From contig NZ_JAFCLU010000004.1 in assembly GCF_018130385.1 (NCBI RefSeq), positions 124,001 through 188,000 of the forward strand: 64,000 nucleotides of DNA, in the 5' to 3' direction. Both the position numbers and the translations under genes were made by a program. Source of the DNA: Bradyrhizobium sp. AUGA SZCCT0283. Its GTDB lineage: Bacteria; Pseudomonadota; Alphaproteobacteria; Rhizobiales; Xanthobacteraceae. Under the pieces are notes generated by a model. That model was not told the DNA's origin. It worked only from the letters and a program-made list of their open reading frames with translations, and did no database searches. This document shows positions 17,601 to 26,174 of the stretch, one piece after another; within the stretch, counting starts at the first letter, position 1; every line of letters starts with the position of its first letter.

Positions 17601-18120
17601 CGTCCGCCTGTCGCTGAAGGGCCATCCGATGGAATTTTTGCGCGAGATGTTTACGAGAGAGCGCGTCGTCGCCTGCAAGGACGTCAACCACAAAAACGAC
17701 AAGCGCCGCGTCCGCTGCGCCGGCGTGGTGCTGGTGCGGCAGCGTCCGGGCAGCGCCAAGGGCGTCGTCTTCATGACGCTGGAGGACGAAACCGGCATCG
17801 CCAATATCGTGGTGTGGCCCAAGGTGATGGAGCAGTACCGGAAAGAAGTGATGGGCGCCCGCCTCATCCTGGTCGAGGGCTATATCCAGAGCAGCCCGGA
17901 ACAGGTGACGCATCTGGTGGCGCAGCGGATGTTCGACCGCTCCCACGACCTGATCGGCCTCGCCAATGATGCGCCGAGCCGCAAGCATCCGGTCCCGACT
18001 GGCCCCGCGCTGATCGAGCCGCTCAACGACGATCGCCGCGACCATCCCGATACGCCGGCGCAGAAAATCCGCCACCCGCGCGACGTCCGCATCCTGCCGC
18101 CGTCACGGGATTTTCATTGA
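14659..18120 (+). CDS. dnaE2: DnaE2, error-prone DNA polymerase III alpha-like subunit
   Basis: 1153 residues. Order: PHP domain (YAEIGITTNFSFLRGGSDP, IADHNTLAG), polymerase palm with PDIDVDFEHSRREEV near residue 390 carrying catalytic aspartates, GRGSAANSAVCYVLGIT, QEQAMRIAIEAAKF, then HhH and C-terminal OB-fold (VRCAGVVLVRQRPGSAKGV). It performs translesion synthesis during SOS. The ATG at 14659 overlaps the imuB stop. About residues 848-882 are encoded by a 103-bp palindromic repeat (17199-17301) lying between ERLKR and DWADRIVAARNRRPF; without that insert the length approaches the usual ~1100. The frame stays open throughout. Confidence 0.94.
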   Translation: MKSPVNISGYAEIGITTNFSFLRGGSDPRAYVHQASRLGIPAIGIADHNTLAGVVRAYKELDNPEVKHKPKLLIGTRIVFIDGTPDILVYPRDRAAYGRLCQLLTRGKRGDDITRIEKGECHLRFEDLLEFAEGQLLVLALPHRLDTAEAQTILARLKNSRADGVWLAASLLYRGDDKRRLARLHRLALAAKVPLLATNEVLYHHPARRPLQDVLTCIREKTTIDAIGRRLEANAERYLKPAREMARLFRDLPEAIAETMRFAGRISFSLDQLKYQYPDEPVPPGKTAQQHLEDLTWAGVEKYFGGEISDTLRATLRKELALIAELKYAHYFLTVHDIVHYARRQNILCQGRGSAANSAVCYVLGITSVDPTKVDLLFERFISKERLEPPDIDVDFEHSRREEVMQYVYRRYGRHRAAIIATVIHYRPRSAIRDVGKALGLTEDVTAALADTVWGSWGKGLNEMQVRQAGLDPQNAMVELAVELATELIEFPRHLSQHVGGYVLTQDRLDTYVPIGNAAMDDRTFIEWDKDDVDALHMMKVDVLALGMLTCIRKCFDLIADHKGERWELATVPQDDKPVYDMLCRGESLGVFQVESRAQMNMLPRLKPRTFYDLVIEVAIVRPGPIQGDMVHPYLRRRNGVEKQSYPSPSPEHGPPDELYKVLHKTLGVPLFQEQAMRIAIEAAKFTSEEANGLRRSMATFRNVGTIGKFEDKMIGNMIARGYDPEFAQNCFEQIKGFGSYGFPESHAASFAQLVYISSWLKHYHPDAFCCGLLNSQPMGFYAPAQIVGDARTNDVEVREIDVSYSFAQNTLEQGSGKYCAVRLGFRQIDGFSWVDEDEERLKRVQLSFRGAPLGANPESISPRVCGSMDSGFSLREPRNDVPDWADRIVAARNRRPFTSLEDFARDTGLPKRALILLADADAFRSIGLDRRAALWAVRRLPDDVPVPLFEAAVAREQPDENAKPLPLMPLPEQVVADYQTVRLSLKGHPMEFLREMFTRERVVACKDVNHKNDKRRVRCAGVVLVRQRPGSAKGVVFMTLEDETGIANIVVWPKVMEQYRKEVMGARLILVEGYIQSSPEQVTHLVAQRMFDRSHDLIGLANDAPSRKHPVPTGPALIEPLNDDRRDHPDTPAQKIRHPRDVRILPPSRDFH
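17199..17301. repeat. 103-bp palindromic repeat inside dnaE2 ('gtcattccgggg' family)
   Basis: Begins GTCATTCCGGGG and ends CCCCGGAATGAC, with inner CCCGGAATCCAT/ATGGATTCCGGG arms. An intergenic copy of exactly the same length is at 28449-28551 and a variant at 29473-29596. Here it is read in frame as LSFRGAPLGANPESISP... to REPRNDV. Confidence 0.9.
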
Positions 18121-18142
18121 TCCGACCTATCTGCGATGGTCG

Positions 18143-19372
18143 CTATGCACTCATCCGTTGAGCTCTCGCAGCAGCCGCGGCAAAGATCGCCTCGACGTTT
18201 TCGGGTGCAAAAAACTCCGTCGGCGATATCGTCCCGGCATTCAGGCGCGCAAAGCCGTCCATGGCGGCCTGGTTGCCATGAACCGCCTCAAGGATCCGCT
18301 GCAGCTCGGGCGGCGGCGGTTCGAGCGTTGCGAGCTCGCAGGTGAAATCGTACATCGCGCCGGCTCGCGCGTCGCGGGTGTGCTGGTACTCACCCATGGC
18401 TTCCTCGAATGGCCGCGCGCCCGACAGCGATTGGTCGAGTGCGGTGGCGCAGAGTTCGGCGTCCCGGAAGGCATCGAGAATTCCCTGTGCCGTTACGAAA
18501 TCCCTGTTGTAGCCGGCGTCGCCTGCGAGCGCCCAGCCAGGGCCGTAAGGCTTGCGAAAATAGTTCGGCACCGCCGCGCCGGCGAACGGCGCTTCGCGCG
18601 TGGCGCTGCGCAGCCGTTTGGCAAAGTCCGGCGCCTGTTCGATTGTCTTCAAATAATTGCCCTCGATGTCCTTCTTGTTTTCCGCAAACTCTGCGTAAGG
18701 CCATCCGACGATGACGAGTGTCAGATCGTCATGGGTCGGCATTGCCGCAAATGCGCGCCTGTCGCGGACATAGGTTTCAAAGCGACCGTCGGTCGGCAGC
18801 CCGCGCCAATAGCTGTAGTAACCCGCCAGCAGCGGCGGCTTCTCGTGGTACTGCTCGGGGTGAACCGCCTCGCTCAGCTTGGAGTGCCGGCCGTCGGCGC
18901 CCACGACAACATCGGCATATTCCGTAACAGCGCCGCCGTGCTTCGATCGGCCCTTGATGCCGACGACACGCTCTCCCTCGATCATTATTTCCTCGACAAC
19001 AAAACCCTGACGGATTTCCGCGCCGGATTCGGCGGCGGCGTCGACCAGCAGCTTGTCGAGGATCGTTCGCCGCGGGCAGTAGGCGACGGCATCCTTGTCC
19101 GTGCCGGGGGCACCGGTAATGGTGAACGCGCCGAAGTCGAAGGCGTAGGTATGGATCGGCGGGCATCCGGTCGCCACCAGCCGGTCGAGCAGTCCCCATC
19201 GCGATAGCGCATTCACGGCAGGCGGATGCACGAGATGCGTTGACACGGTGTCGCTCGGGAAAGAAGCGCGGTCGACCGCCAGCACCCGGTACCCCCTGCG
19301 CGCCAGCAGCATTGCGGTCGGCGAACCGGCGCAGCGCGCGCCCATGACGATCGCGTCGAATGCCTTGCCCAT
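18143..19372 (-). CDS. FAD-dependent oxidoreductase (geranylgeranyl reductase/monooxygenase-like)
   Basis: 409 residues. The N-terminus MGKAFDAIVMGARCAGSPTAMLLARRGYRVLAVDR is a Rossmann FAD-binding motif with a variant GARCAG in place of GxGxxG. VVVGADGRHSKLSE is the GADG motif and WALAGDAGYNRDFVTAQGILDAF the second FAD (GD) motif of class A flavoproteins. The start at 19372 has AGGAG seven bases before it. Substrate unknown. It is divergent from an AraC regulator with 169 bases between starts, which may control it. Confidence 0.85.
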   Translation of the reverse strand: MGKAFDAIVMGARCAGSPTAMLLARRGYRVLAVDRASFPSDTVSTHLVHPPAVNALSRWGLLDRLVATGCPPIHTYAFDFGAFTITGAPGTDKDAVAYCPRRTILDKLLVDAAAESGAEIRQGFVVEEIMIEGERVVGIKGRSKHGGAVTEYADVVVGADGRHSKLSEAVHPEQYHEKPPLLAGYYSYWRGLPTDGRFETYVRDRRAFAAMPTHDDLTLVIVGWPYAEFAENKKDIEGNYLKTIEQAPDFAKRLRSATREAPFAGAAVPNYFRKPYGPGWALAGDAGYNRDFVTAQGILDAFRDAELCATALDQSLSGARPFEEAMGEYQHTRDARAGAMYDFTCELATLEPPPPELQRILEAVHGNQAAMDGFARLNAGTISPTEFFAPENVEAIFAAAAARAQRMSA

Positions 19373-19541
19373 CGAAATCTCCTTGCAAAGCCGTTCCGTG
19401 CCAGTTCGAGGCGCCAGGGAGTTGACTGGCCGCAGCGGTCGGAACTCGTGGCCCGAACTTAGCGGCAAACCGAAGCCCCAACTTTGCCGAAACTCCGTGG
19501 TTCTTTGCAGCCCATAGGGTCCACGTTCGGGAGCCAAGGAA

Positions 19542-20564
19542 ATGGATGCCCTATCGGAAGCCCTGACGTCGGTGCACATGACGGGCGCGATCTTCTACCA
19601 CGCAGAGTGCACAGCCCCCTGGGGGTTCCGGGTGCCCCACCTGCAAAACGTCGCCCACGTACTTGCTCCCGGAACCGAGCGCCTGGTCAGCTATCATCTG
19701 GTCACGGACGGCAAGGCGATCGTGCGCTTCCCGGGCGAAGACGACATCGCCGTCGCTGCGGGCGATATCCTGATCATCCCCCACGGCGATGCCCACACCG
19801 TTTCGAACGGCTCGCCATCGACCTACCTCGACAGCGGAGCTTCGCTCGGCGAGTTCCTGGTCGGCCGTCTGACCACGATGCGATTGGGCGGCGGAGGCGA
19901 GGTGACAAGGTTTGTCTGCGGCTATTTCGGCTGCGAACGTCATGCCGATCGGCTCTTCCTTGCCGGCCTGCCGCTGATGATCAAAATCAACCTGCGGGGC
20001 GACCCCGCCGGCGAATGGCTGGAGAGCTCGGTTCGCCATCTGGTCTCCCAGGCCGGATCCGAGCGACCGGGACAGTCGGTCCTGCTCTCCAAGATGGCGG
20101 AGGCGCTCTTCATCGAAACCATTCGCCGCTACATGGAGGCGTTGCCGCCTGAACAGACCGGCTGGCTGGCAGGTGCGCGGGATCCGGCCGTCGGCGCTGC
20201 GCTGGCGCTGCTGCACCGAAAACCCTGTCATCATTGGACCGTGGAAGAACTTGCCGCCGAGACCGGCGTTTCGCGCTCGGTCCTCGCCGAGAGGTTCTCC
20301 CGGTTTCTTGGCGAGCCGCCACTGACCTATCTTGCGCGCTGGCGATTGCAACTGGCTGCCAGGATGCTGCAAACCACGCGGGAGGCTGTGATACAGGTGG
20401 CCTCCGAGGTAGGCTACGACTCGGAAGCGGCGTTCAATCGGGCGTTCAAGCGCGAGTTCGGCGTTCCGCCAGGACAATTCAGGGGCCAATTCAGAGGATC
20501 GCGCTCCCGATCGGGACTGGTTGGAGGTAACGGTCCAACCCGCATCCGCCCGGACGCGGCGTGA
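19542..20564 (+). CDS. AraC-family regulator with N-terminal cupin
   Basis: 340 residues. The N-terminal half is a cupin-like sensing domain (ERLVSYHLVTDGKAIVRF, IAVAAGDILIIPHGDAHTV). The C-terminal ~100 residues hold two helix-turn-helix motifs typical of AraC (WTVEELAAETGVSRSVLAERF; VIQVASEVGYDSEAAFNRAFKREFGVPPGQFR). It most likely senses a small molecule and acts at the shared intergenic region on the divergent FAD oxidoreductase gene. The C-terminus after PGQFRGQFRG is extended and arginine/glycine-rich. Confidence 0.9.
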   Translation: MDALSEALTSVHMTGAIFYHAECTAPWGFRVPHLQNVAHVLAPGTERLVSYHLVTDGKAIVRFPGEDDIAVAAGDILIIPHGDAHTVSNGSPSTYLDSGASLGEFLVGRLTTMRLGGGGEVTRFVCGYFGCERHADRLFLAGLPLMIKINLRGDPAGEWLESSVRHLVSQAGSERPGQSVLLSKMAEALFIETIRRYMEALPPEQTGWLAGARDPAVGAALALLHRKPCHHWTVEELAAETGVSRSVLAERFSRFLGEPPLTYLARWRLQLAARMLQTTREAVIQVASEVGYDSEAAFNRAFKREFGVPPGQFRGQFRGSRSRSGLVGGNGPTRIRPDAA

Positions 20565-20627
20565 GAGCAATCAAAAGGTATCCTGTGGAGTATGGCTTTC
20601 CACGATCCCCGATCCGCCGGTTCCGAT

Positions 20628-20843
20628 CTACCAGTAGACCAATCCCGTACGCGTCTTTCCGGCTCCACTTCTGGCAAACGCTACTGTGAGCCTCTGCTTT
20701 TCGGCGCAATAGGCAGCCAAGGTTTCGTAGAGCCTGGCTTCCATGAATGGAACGTGTTCCCTGCTGGTGGACGCTGCGTCAGCGGTCGCTGATACCAGGG
20801 CACTAATTTGGCGGATCAGCAGATCGTCTGTCGATGGCTGCAT
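20628..20843 (-). CDS. Small hypothetical protein (71 residues)
   Basis: A short frame starting MQPSTDDLLIRQISALV with AAGGAGAAGG in front of the ATG at 20843. The body is helical (ALVSATADAAS, FMEARLYETLAAYCAEKQRL) with no signal peptide or membrane segment. The frame stays open upstream of this ATG, but the ribosome binding site favours the short form. No family recognised; it lies convergent to the AraC gene. Confidence 0.4.
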   Translation of the reverse strand: MQPSTDDLLIRQISALVSATADAASTSREHVPFMEARLYETLAAYCAEKQRLTVAFARSGAGKTRTGLVYW

Positions 20844-20953
20844 GACCTTCTCCTTCGATCTCGGTCCCGACCAGATGATTCCTGATTTCGGTTCACCGCA
20901 AGTCGGCAAATCACCGAAATCGCAAATGCTGCCTGCGACAGATTGCTCGCGCT

Positions 20954-21037
20954 TCAATGAGAAAGGGTAACCCTTCGCATCTCCCGTAGCCGAGCCAGGC
21001 AATATTCCCGGTACAGTATGTCGATGAGGTTCCACAT
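20954..21037 (-). CDS. Possible 27-residue peptide
   Basis: MWNLIDILYREYCLARLREMRR and six more residues, preceded by AAGGGAG at good spacing. It lies upstream of the 71-residue frame on the same strand. Amphipathic, arginine-rich. Supported only by start signals, so it may be a leader peptide or chance. Confidence 0.3.
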   Translation of the reverse strand: MWNLIDILYREYCLARLREMRRVTLSH

Positions 21038-21164
21038 GATCGACTCCCTTGTCTGATCACGGGGCCACATTACGACGATATCGTTTCGGGATTTTTTCCT
21101 CCGCCGAAAAAATGGCTTCGCCGCAAGCGCGGAATATTTCATGGCCGCGGGCGACGAAACATCT

Positions 21165-22217
21165 TCACGGCCCGGTGACCTTGTCCGAACGGAAGTAGAC
21201 ATCGGCCTTCATTCCGATCGTGAGCTCTCCCGAGCCCGTTAATCCGACCATGACGCGAACCACATCCACGTCGGTTTGATTGCGCGATCCGGGCGGCTCG
21301 AGGCGGCCGGGCTCGATCAGCGGCGCGACCGACGAGACGCTTCCCTCGAACTCGCGACCGGGAAAGGCCGTCGCCCGCACGATGACCGCCTGGCCAACCT
21401 TGACGGCCCCTATGTCGCGTTCGTCCAGTTCCGCGCGCACGCACATCACCGAGAGATCGGCGAGCTGCAGCGGCGGCTGCGGCGAGCCGGGCGAAACCGC
21501 CTCGCCCTCCCGCACATTGACCTGGAGCACGGTGCCGTCAATCGGCGCGCGCACCGTCATTTTATCGAGAGCGGCTCGCGCCACGGCGTATTCCGATCGG
21601 GCGATACTGAGCTGGCCCTCCAGCGAAGTAGGCAAAGCGGCGTCGTCATCGGCTGTACGAAGCTCCCCTTGCCGGGTTGACAGTTCATTTTGGGCGCGCG
21701 TCAATGCCAGCCGGGCGGCGGTCAGGTCTGCCTCCGACCCGCCTTTGGCCCGCAGCCTCGCCGCAGCCCGATCAACTGCGGATCGCGCGTCATATAGCGT
21801 CCGCTCGGCCTCGGCCACGGCATCCTGGGCCTTGCGTCGCGTTTTTGCACTGCCTGTCGCCGACCTTTCATCCCGCGCACGCTCGCGCATGGCGACCTGA
21901 GTCTCCGCCGCCGCCAACCGCGCGCGGAGCTCATCGTCAGCCAGCTGGATCAGCGGTTCGCCGGCAAACACCTTGTCATTGGCCTTCACCAGCACCTTGT
22001 GGACCACCCCGATGATTGCCGCCGCAACCTTGATCTGACCGGAGCAAGCTTCAACGCGCCCGGGCGCAACCGCTTGCCAGCGCTTTTCCTGCGGCGCGTC
22101 GGCCGACGAGCCCCACATCGCCGGCTTGACGGGGCCCATTGCTGCAATCGCAACCAGTACTCCGCCAACTGCAATCAGAGCCAAGACGGCAGTCAAGGCT
22201 ATCCGGCTCTTCGACAT
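21165..22217 (-). CDS. HlyD-family periplasmic adaptor (DevB-like)
   Basis: About 350 residues: one N-terminal membrane segment (ALTAVLALIAVGGVLVAIAAM), a lipoyl/barrel half (VAPGRVEACSGQIKVAAAIIGVVHKVLVKANDKVFAGEPL), a long coiled coil (residues ~105-215), the second lipoyl half (VRAPIDGTVLQVNVREGEAVSPG) and a beta-barrel region. The start MSKSRIAL at 22217 follows TGGAGG; an ATG at 22250 overlapping the ATPase stop is an alternative. It is last in the acyltransferase-permease-ATPase-adaptor operon and should link the ABC exporter to an outer-membrane channel. Confidence 0.85.
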   Translation of the reverse strand: MSKSRIALTAVLALIAVGGVLVAIAAMGPVKPAMWGSSADAPQEKRWQAVAPGRVEACSGQIKVAAAIIGVVHKVLVKANDKVFAGEPLIQLADDELRARLAAAETQVAMRERARDERSATGSAKTRRKAQDAVAEAERTLYDARSAVDRAAARLRAKGGSEADLTAARLALTRAQNELSTRQGELRTADDDAALPTSLEGQLSIARSEYAVARAALDKMTVRAPIDGTVLQVNVREGEAVSPGSPQPPLQLADLSVMCVRAELDERDIGAVKVGQAVIVRATAFPGREFEGSVSSVAPLIEPGRLEPPGSRNQTDVDVVRVMVGLTGSGELTIGMKADVYFRSDKVTGP

Positions 22218-22246
22218 CGATAATGGTCCTCCAGCCTTTCGAAAAT

Positions 22247-22945
22247 TCATTGCAGTTTGCCGGGCTGCTGATCAATGATCCGTCCGTCCTCGATATGGAC
22301 GACGCGATCCGCAAAAGGCAACAGACGCGGATCATGTGTCACGATCAGCACGGCGTGTCCCCGTTCCCTGGCGACTTCGGCAAGTATCTTCATGATCGCC
22401 TGGCCATTCTCGCCATCGAGTGCGGCGGTAGGTTCGTCGGCAAGAATGATCGACGGATTTCCGACAATGGCTCGGGCGATCGCGACGCGCTGCTGTTCGC
22501 CGCCGCTGAGTTCGCGCGGATATGCCTTTGTCTTATGGGCCAGACCGACCTTGGCCAATGCCTCACGTGACCTGACCCTTGCCGCCCTGGATGGCTCACC
22601 GCGCACATCGAGCGCCAGCCTCACATTGTCGGTGGCCGACAAGGTCGGAAACAGATGAAACGACTGGAAAACAAAACCCACATGCTCGCGCCTGAGACGA
22701 GCCAGGTCCTCGGGGTCCGCACCGGCGGTTGAATGCTGGCAGATGCGAACCGTTCCCTCGGTCGGCGTCAACATGCAGCCGAGGATGGACAAAAGCGTGG
22801 TCTTGCCGCTCCCGGAAGGTCCCATGAGCAGAGTCAGTTCGCCGCCGTTAAGCGCCAGACTTACGCCCTTGAGCGCCGCCACCTTGGCAGCGCCGCTGCC
22901 AAGGTCCTTCGTTACATTCACCGCCTCGATCAATGGTTCGGTCAT
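22247..22945 (-). CDS. ABC exporter ATPase (DevA/LolD-like)
   Basis: 232 residues. Walker A GPSGSGKTT (about 42-50), Q-loop FVFQSFHLFP, signature LSGGEQQRVAIARAI, Walker B IILADEPTAALD and the H-loop IVTHDPR are all present, so it should hydrolyse ATP. The family pairs with FtsX-like permeases. The ATG overlaps the permease stop (ATGA), and its stop is next to the adaptor start. Confidence 0.92.
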   Translation of the reverse strand: MTEPLIEAVNVTKDLGSGAAKVAALKGVSLALNGGELTLLMGPSGSGKTTLLSILGCMLTPTEGTVRICQHSTAGADPEDLARLRREHVGFVFQSFHLFPTLSATDNVRLALDVRGEPSRAARVRSREALAKVGLAHKTKAYPRELSGGEQQRVAIARAIVGNPSIILADEPTAALDGENGQAIMKILAEVARERGHAVLIVTHDPRLLPFADRVVHIEDGRIIDQQPGKLQ

Positions 22946-24075
22946 CGCGTGAACACCATGGCAGGGTCGATGCGGGTGACCTGAACGATCGCTGCAATGG
23001 ATGACCCAATGCACATGACGATGGTCAGCAGAAACAGGCCGCCGATCAGCCCGGGCGTGATGACGATCGGCAACGCCGTCGCCGCGGTCAATCGCACGAC
23101 GACGTCGCTGACGAGCGCCGCGATGGAGAAGCCGATGACGGCACTGAGTAACGCCTGCCAGACGATTACGTTGTAGATATACCGCCGGGAGGAGCCCATG
23201 GCGCGCAGGGTGGCAAATTCGTTCAGGTGCTCTTTCGTGCTGGCATAGAGAGTCTGGGCGACGACGACGGTGCCGACGATCACGCCGAGCAGGGCGCCTG
23301 CGAAGAGAGCGGCGCCGGCGCCCGTGCCGAACAGCCAGAATGTGCGGCTGCGTTCGCGAAACTCAGCCGGACTAAGAACCTCGACGTCGGTGATATCAGA
23401 CATCAGCTGACGGCGAACATGATCGAGGTTGGCATCGGAATTCAGACGAATAATAAGATAGGTGGCCTTGCCGGACGGGACTCCGGTGTGAGCCCGCGCC
23501 CGATCCACGTCCATGAAAACGAACGGCGTCGTGGTGAATGAACGGATGCCGTTGGTCACGGCCGCCACTCGTACGGGCTGCTGCCGGATTTCGGCGGTCG
23601 CCCCTATCCCGGAGACGCCAAGGCGATCGAAATAGCTCCTGTCGACCGCGATTGCTTTCGGGCTCGACAGCGCCTCGATCCGGCCTTCCACCAGGTCCCA
23701 TGGCTGCAGGCCGCCCGCCCGCAGATCCGAACCGATCACGAAAACCGGAGTCATCGCACCGCCCGGCATTCGCCAATCCGCAAATCCGATCACGACGGGG
23801 ATGGCCTCCGCCACGCCGTTGATGGCAAGCGCGCGATAGCGCTCACGCGTGTTCAGCAGGGACGGATCCTCGAAGCACTTCGTTCCGCGCGGCATGACCC
23901 AGAGATCGGCAGACGCATGGTCGATCATCGTCGTCACCATGCGCCCAAAGCCCAGATAGAGGCCCATCTGGACGGTTACCAGAACGATGGAAAACACGAT
24001 CCCGATCACAGTTGCAATGAAACGCAGCCGGTCATGAAACAGATTTCGGAATGCGAGGGTGAAGACCAACGGCAT
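22942..24075 (-). CDS. FtsX-like ABC permease (DevC-like)
   Basis: 377 residues. It begins MPLVFTLAFRNLFHDRLRF with a first membrane segment (IATVIGIVFSIVLVTVQMGL). A large periplasmic domain follows, then three C-terminal membrane segments including the FtsX core (AQTLYASTKEHLNEFATLRAMG; YIYNVIVWQALLSAVIGFSI). The topology fits MacB/DevC type exporters that drive substrates from the periplasmic face. One base separates the acyltransferase stop from this ATG. Confidence 0.9.
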   Translation of the reverse strand: MPLVFTLAFRNLFHDRLRFIATVIGIVFSIVLVTVQMGLYLGFGRMVTTMIDHASADLWVMPRGTKCFEDPSLLNTRERYRALAINGVAEAIPVVIGFADWRMPGGAMTPVFVIGSDLRAGGLQPWDLVEGRIEALSSPKAIAVDRSYFDRLGVSGIGATAEIRQQPVRVAAVTNGIRSFTTTPFVFMDVDRARAHTGVPSGKATYLIIRLNSDANLDHVRRQLMSDITDVEVLSPAEFRERSRTFWLFGTGAGAALFAGALLGVIVGTVVVAQTLYASTKEHLNEFATLRAMGSSRRYIYNVIVWQALLSAVIGFSIAALVSDVVVRLTAATALPIVITPGLIGGLFLLTIVMCIGSSIAAIVQVTRIDPAMVFTR

Positions 24076-24076
24076 G

Positions 24077-25327
24077 CTATTGGGGCTCGATTACTTTCTG
24101 TGCAATGTCAATTCGGTCTTCATGCGCCGCGCCGCGCACTCCCTGTATCGTCTCGTTCGGTCGCAAGGCCGGCAGCGCGCCGCCCATCGCGGCGGCGATG
24201 GACCAACTCGTGATCAGGGTCCCACCGAACACGATCACGGCTTTGCCGATTGCAAACAAGTCGGTGCCCAGCAGCGCGTATTGCAGCCAGACGGCAAACA
24301 CATAGTGGATAAGATACATGCGGTAGGCATTGGTCGAAAGACTGTCGAACGCCCATGCGCGCCAATGCGCAAAGCGCAGGCAGATCGCCAGCGAGCAGAG
24401 GCAGCTCGTCGCGCTGGCGACGGCAAAACCTGTGCCGGCCGCGAATTTCGCGATCAGGGGAGCGTTGCCCCAATCCGCCAGTGTTACCGACGTCGGAGCT
24501 GCCCAAAGCAGGAAGCCGGCAAAGGCTGCGGCGAGCCATGCCGGCCAGCGCCGCGCCAGGACCCCATCGCAGTCGAGCAAGCCGCGATCGAGGCCGTAGG
24601 TCCCGACCGCCACGCCGGCAAGGAAATAGACGAGGTAGTGCAACGGGCGGCTGGACTGAAACGAGATGGGACCGATGTTCACCCATGCGAACGGCGAATA
24701 GGCCAGCATCAGGGGAACGTAGACCACCGCGGAGAAAGTCGCCAGACCGACAACGAACCGCACCGGATTATTGTCTGCAAGGGCCACCAACCGGACAAGA
24801 TGCCGATCCCACCCCGGTATGAATCGATAGGCCGCGGCCGCGAGAATGTTGAATGCCAACAGCTCGCCGAGAAACCACTGCGGTCCGCACGGCCAGAACG
24901 GCAGCGCGAGCCAGTGCTCCAGATAGGCACCCAGGCCGGGATCGACGGCGGTCGTGCGATAGGCCGCGAAATAGGCGAGCGGCGCAAGAAAAATGACAGC
25001 CAGCGCCATCGGCAAGCCAATCCGCAGCAGGCGGTCGGACAAGAACTTCCAGCTTCCCTTGCTGGCAAGGCTTGACGGCACGAACAGGCCCGAGAGGAAA
25101 AACATCAGGGTCATCAGACCTACATCCTGCCAGGCGCAGAACAGGTCGAAGCCGAACCATCGCTGGCTGTCGATGATCGGAAAGGCCAGCCATTGATAAG
25201 GCGCGCTATCGAACGGATGTGGGGTGGGCGGCAGGAAGGCGAGGTAGGGGAGGACCGAATGGAACGCCAGCACGATCAGGATCACAACCGCCCGAAGATT
25301 GACGAGGGCAAGGCTTGATCTGCTCAT
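24077..25327 (-). CDS. Acyltransferase-3/OpgC-like membrane protein
   Basis: 416 residues with about ten hydrophobic segments. SSLALVNLRAVVILIVLAFHSVLPYL has the early His in a first helix typical of acyltransferase-3 proteins; later FFLSGLFVPSSLASKG, FLSDRLLRIGLP and LSTNAYRMYLIHYVF match the family. These move acyl groups onto extracytoplasmic sugars or lipids. The start at 25327 is the first Met before the first membrane segment. It is the first gene of the exporter operon, so the exported molecule may be acylated by it. Confidence 0.85.
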   Translation of the reverse strand: MSRSSLALVNLRAVVILIVLAFHSVLPYLAFLPPTPHPFDSAPYQWLAFPIIDSQRWFGFDLFCAWQDVGLMTLMFFLSGLFVPSSLASKGSWKFLSDRLLRIGLPMALAVIFLAPLAYFAAYRTTAVDPGLGAYLEHWLALPFWPCGPQWFLGELLAFNILAAAAYRFIPGWDRHLVRLVALADNNPVRFVVGLATFSAVVYVPLMLAYSPFAWVNIGPISFQSSRPLHYLVYFLAGVAVGTYGLDRGLLDCDGVLARRWPAWLAAAFAGFLLWAAPTSVTLADWGNAPLIAKFAAGTGFAVASATSCLCSLAICLRFAHWRAWAFDSLSTNAYRMYLIHYVFAVWLQYALLGTDLFAIGKAVIVFGGTLITSWSIAAAMGGALPALRPNETIQGVRGAAHEDRIDIAQKVIEPQ

Positions 25328-25699
25328 CCGTGAGGCCTCGTGCCGATTGCAGAGATACGCACGAGAGAGTGCCCCGGTTCCGCGTTGAGAAACTCGTCGT
25401 TGATTATTCCGCCTGCAATTCGCCGTTAAGGTGACGATTTGGTGGCGCGCCCCCGCGGGGCGCTTCGCCGAGGGAGTAGTGGCCAATCAGAGAGGGTAGC
25501 GGCCCCTCGGAATCTGGACGCAGAACCCCTGCGGTTGCGCTGCAGCAACGGCTAAGGGCTCGGTCGCCGCTTTGAAGACGTTTGCCAGTACACTTTCGAG
25601 CGGGACCAGATTGGCCGACGATGCCGGTTCATGTAGGCAAAGCGGCCCGCTGCGGCACTGTGACGGATTCGCCGCGAGCCCCCCGAGAGTCTTCTGGAT
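25328..25699. other. Intergenic, no gene seen
   Basis: 372 bases upstream of the acyltransferase operon and downstream of mgtC. It has a GC hairpin near 25446-25470 (GCGCGCCCCCGCGGGGCGC) and presumably the operon promoter, but no convincing -35/-10 pair or coding frame. Confidence 0.5.
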
Positions 25700-26152
25700 T
25701 CAATCCTGCTTGAGATCGTCTTCTTCCTTCACCAGCGTCAGCAGCCTCAGCGTCAGGAACGTGAACACCGCGACCGTCACCGCGACGTCGTAGCTGCCGA
25801 GCCCGACGGAAACGCCGATCGCGCCGGTGGCCCACAGGCTGGCGGCCGTCGCCGTGCCCTGCACGGTCGTTCCCTGCTTGAGGATCGCGCCGCCGCCGAT
25901 GAAGCCGATGCCGGTGATCAGGCCTTCGATCACCTTCGCCATGCCATCAGGGGAATGCACCAGCAGGTTTTCGCTGGCCTGCACGAAGCCGCAGCTTGCC
26001 AGCGCGACCAGCGGGAAGGTGCGCAGGCCGGCGCTGCGCGCCCGCTTTTCGCGGTCCCAGCCGATTGGTATTGCGAGGGCGAAGGCTGCGGCCAGCGCCA
26101 GAAAATGAGTGCCGATCTGAAATCCGTCCAAAGCCTGCCCTCGTGAAACCAC
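25700..26152 (-). CDS. MgtC/SapB family membrane protein
   Basis: 150 residues with four hydrophobic segments. The core motif PIGWDREKRARSAGLRTFPLVALASC and then GLITGIGFIGGGAILKQ and GTATAASLWATGAIGVSVGLG is diagnostic for MgtC/SapB. MgtC proteins sit in the inner membrane and are tied to growth at low magnesium; some modulate the F-type ATPase. It ends before a C-terminal ACT-like domain, so it is the short form. It follows the next membrane protein gene with 22 bases between. Confidence 0.9.
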   Translation of the reverse strand: MVSRGQALDGFQIGTHFLALAAAFALAIPIGWDREKRARSAGLRTFPLVALASCGFVQASENLLVHSPDGMAKVIEGLITGIGFIGGGAILKQGTTVQGTATAASLWATGAIGVSVGLGSYDVAVTVAVFTFLTLRLLTLVKEEDDLKQD

Positions 26153-26174
26153 AGCCCCACGCCGGCGATGGAAA

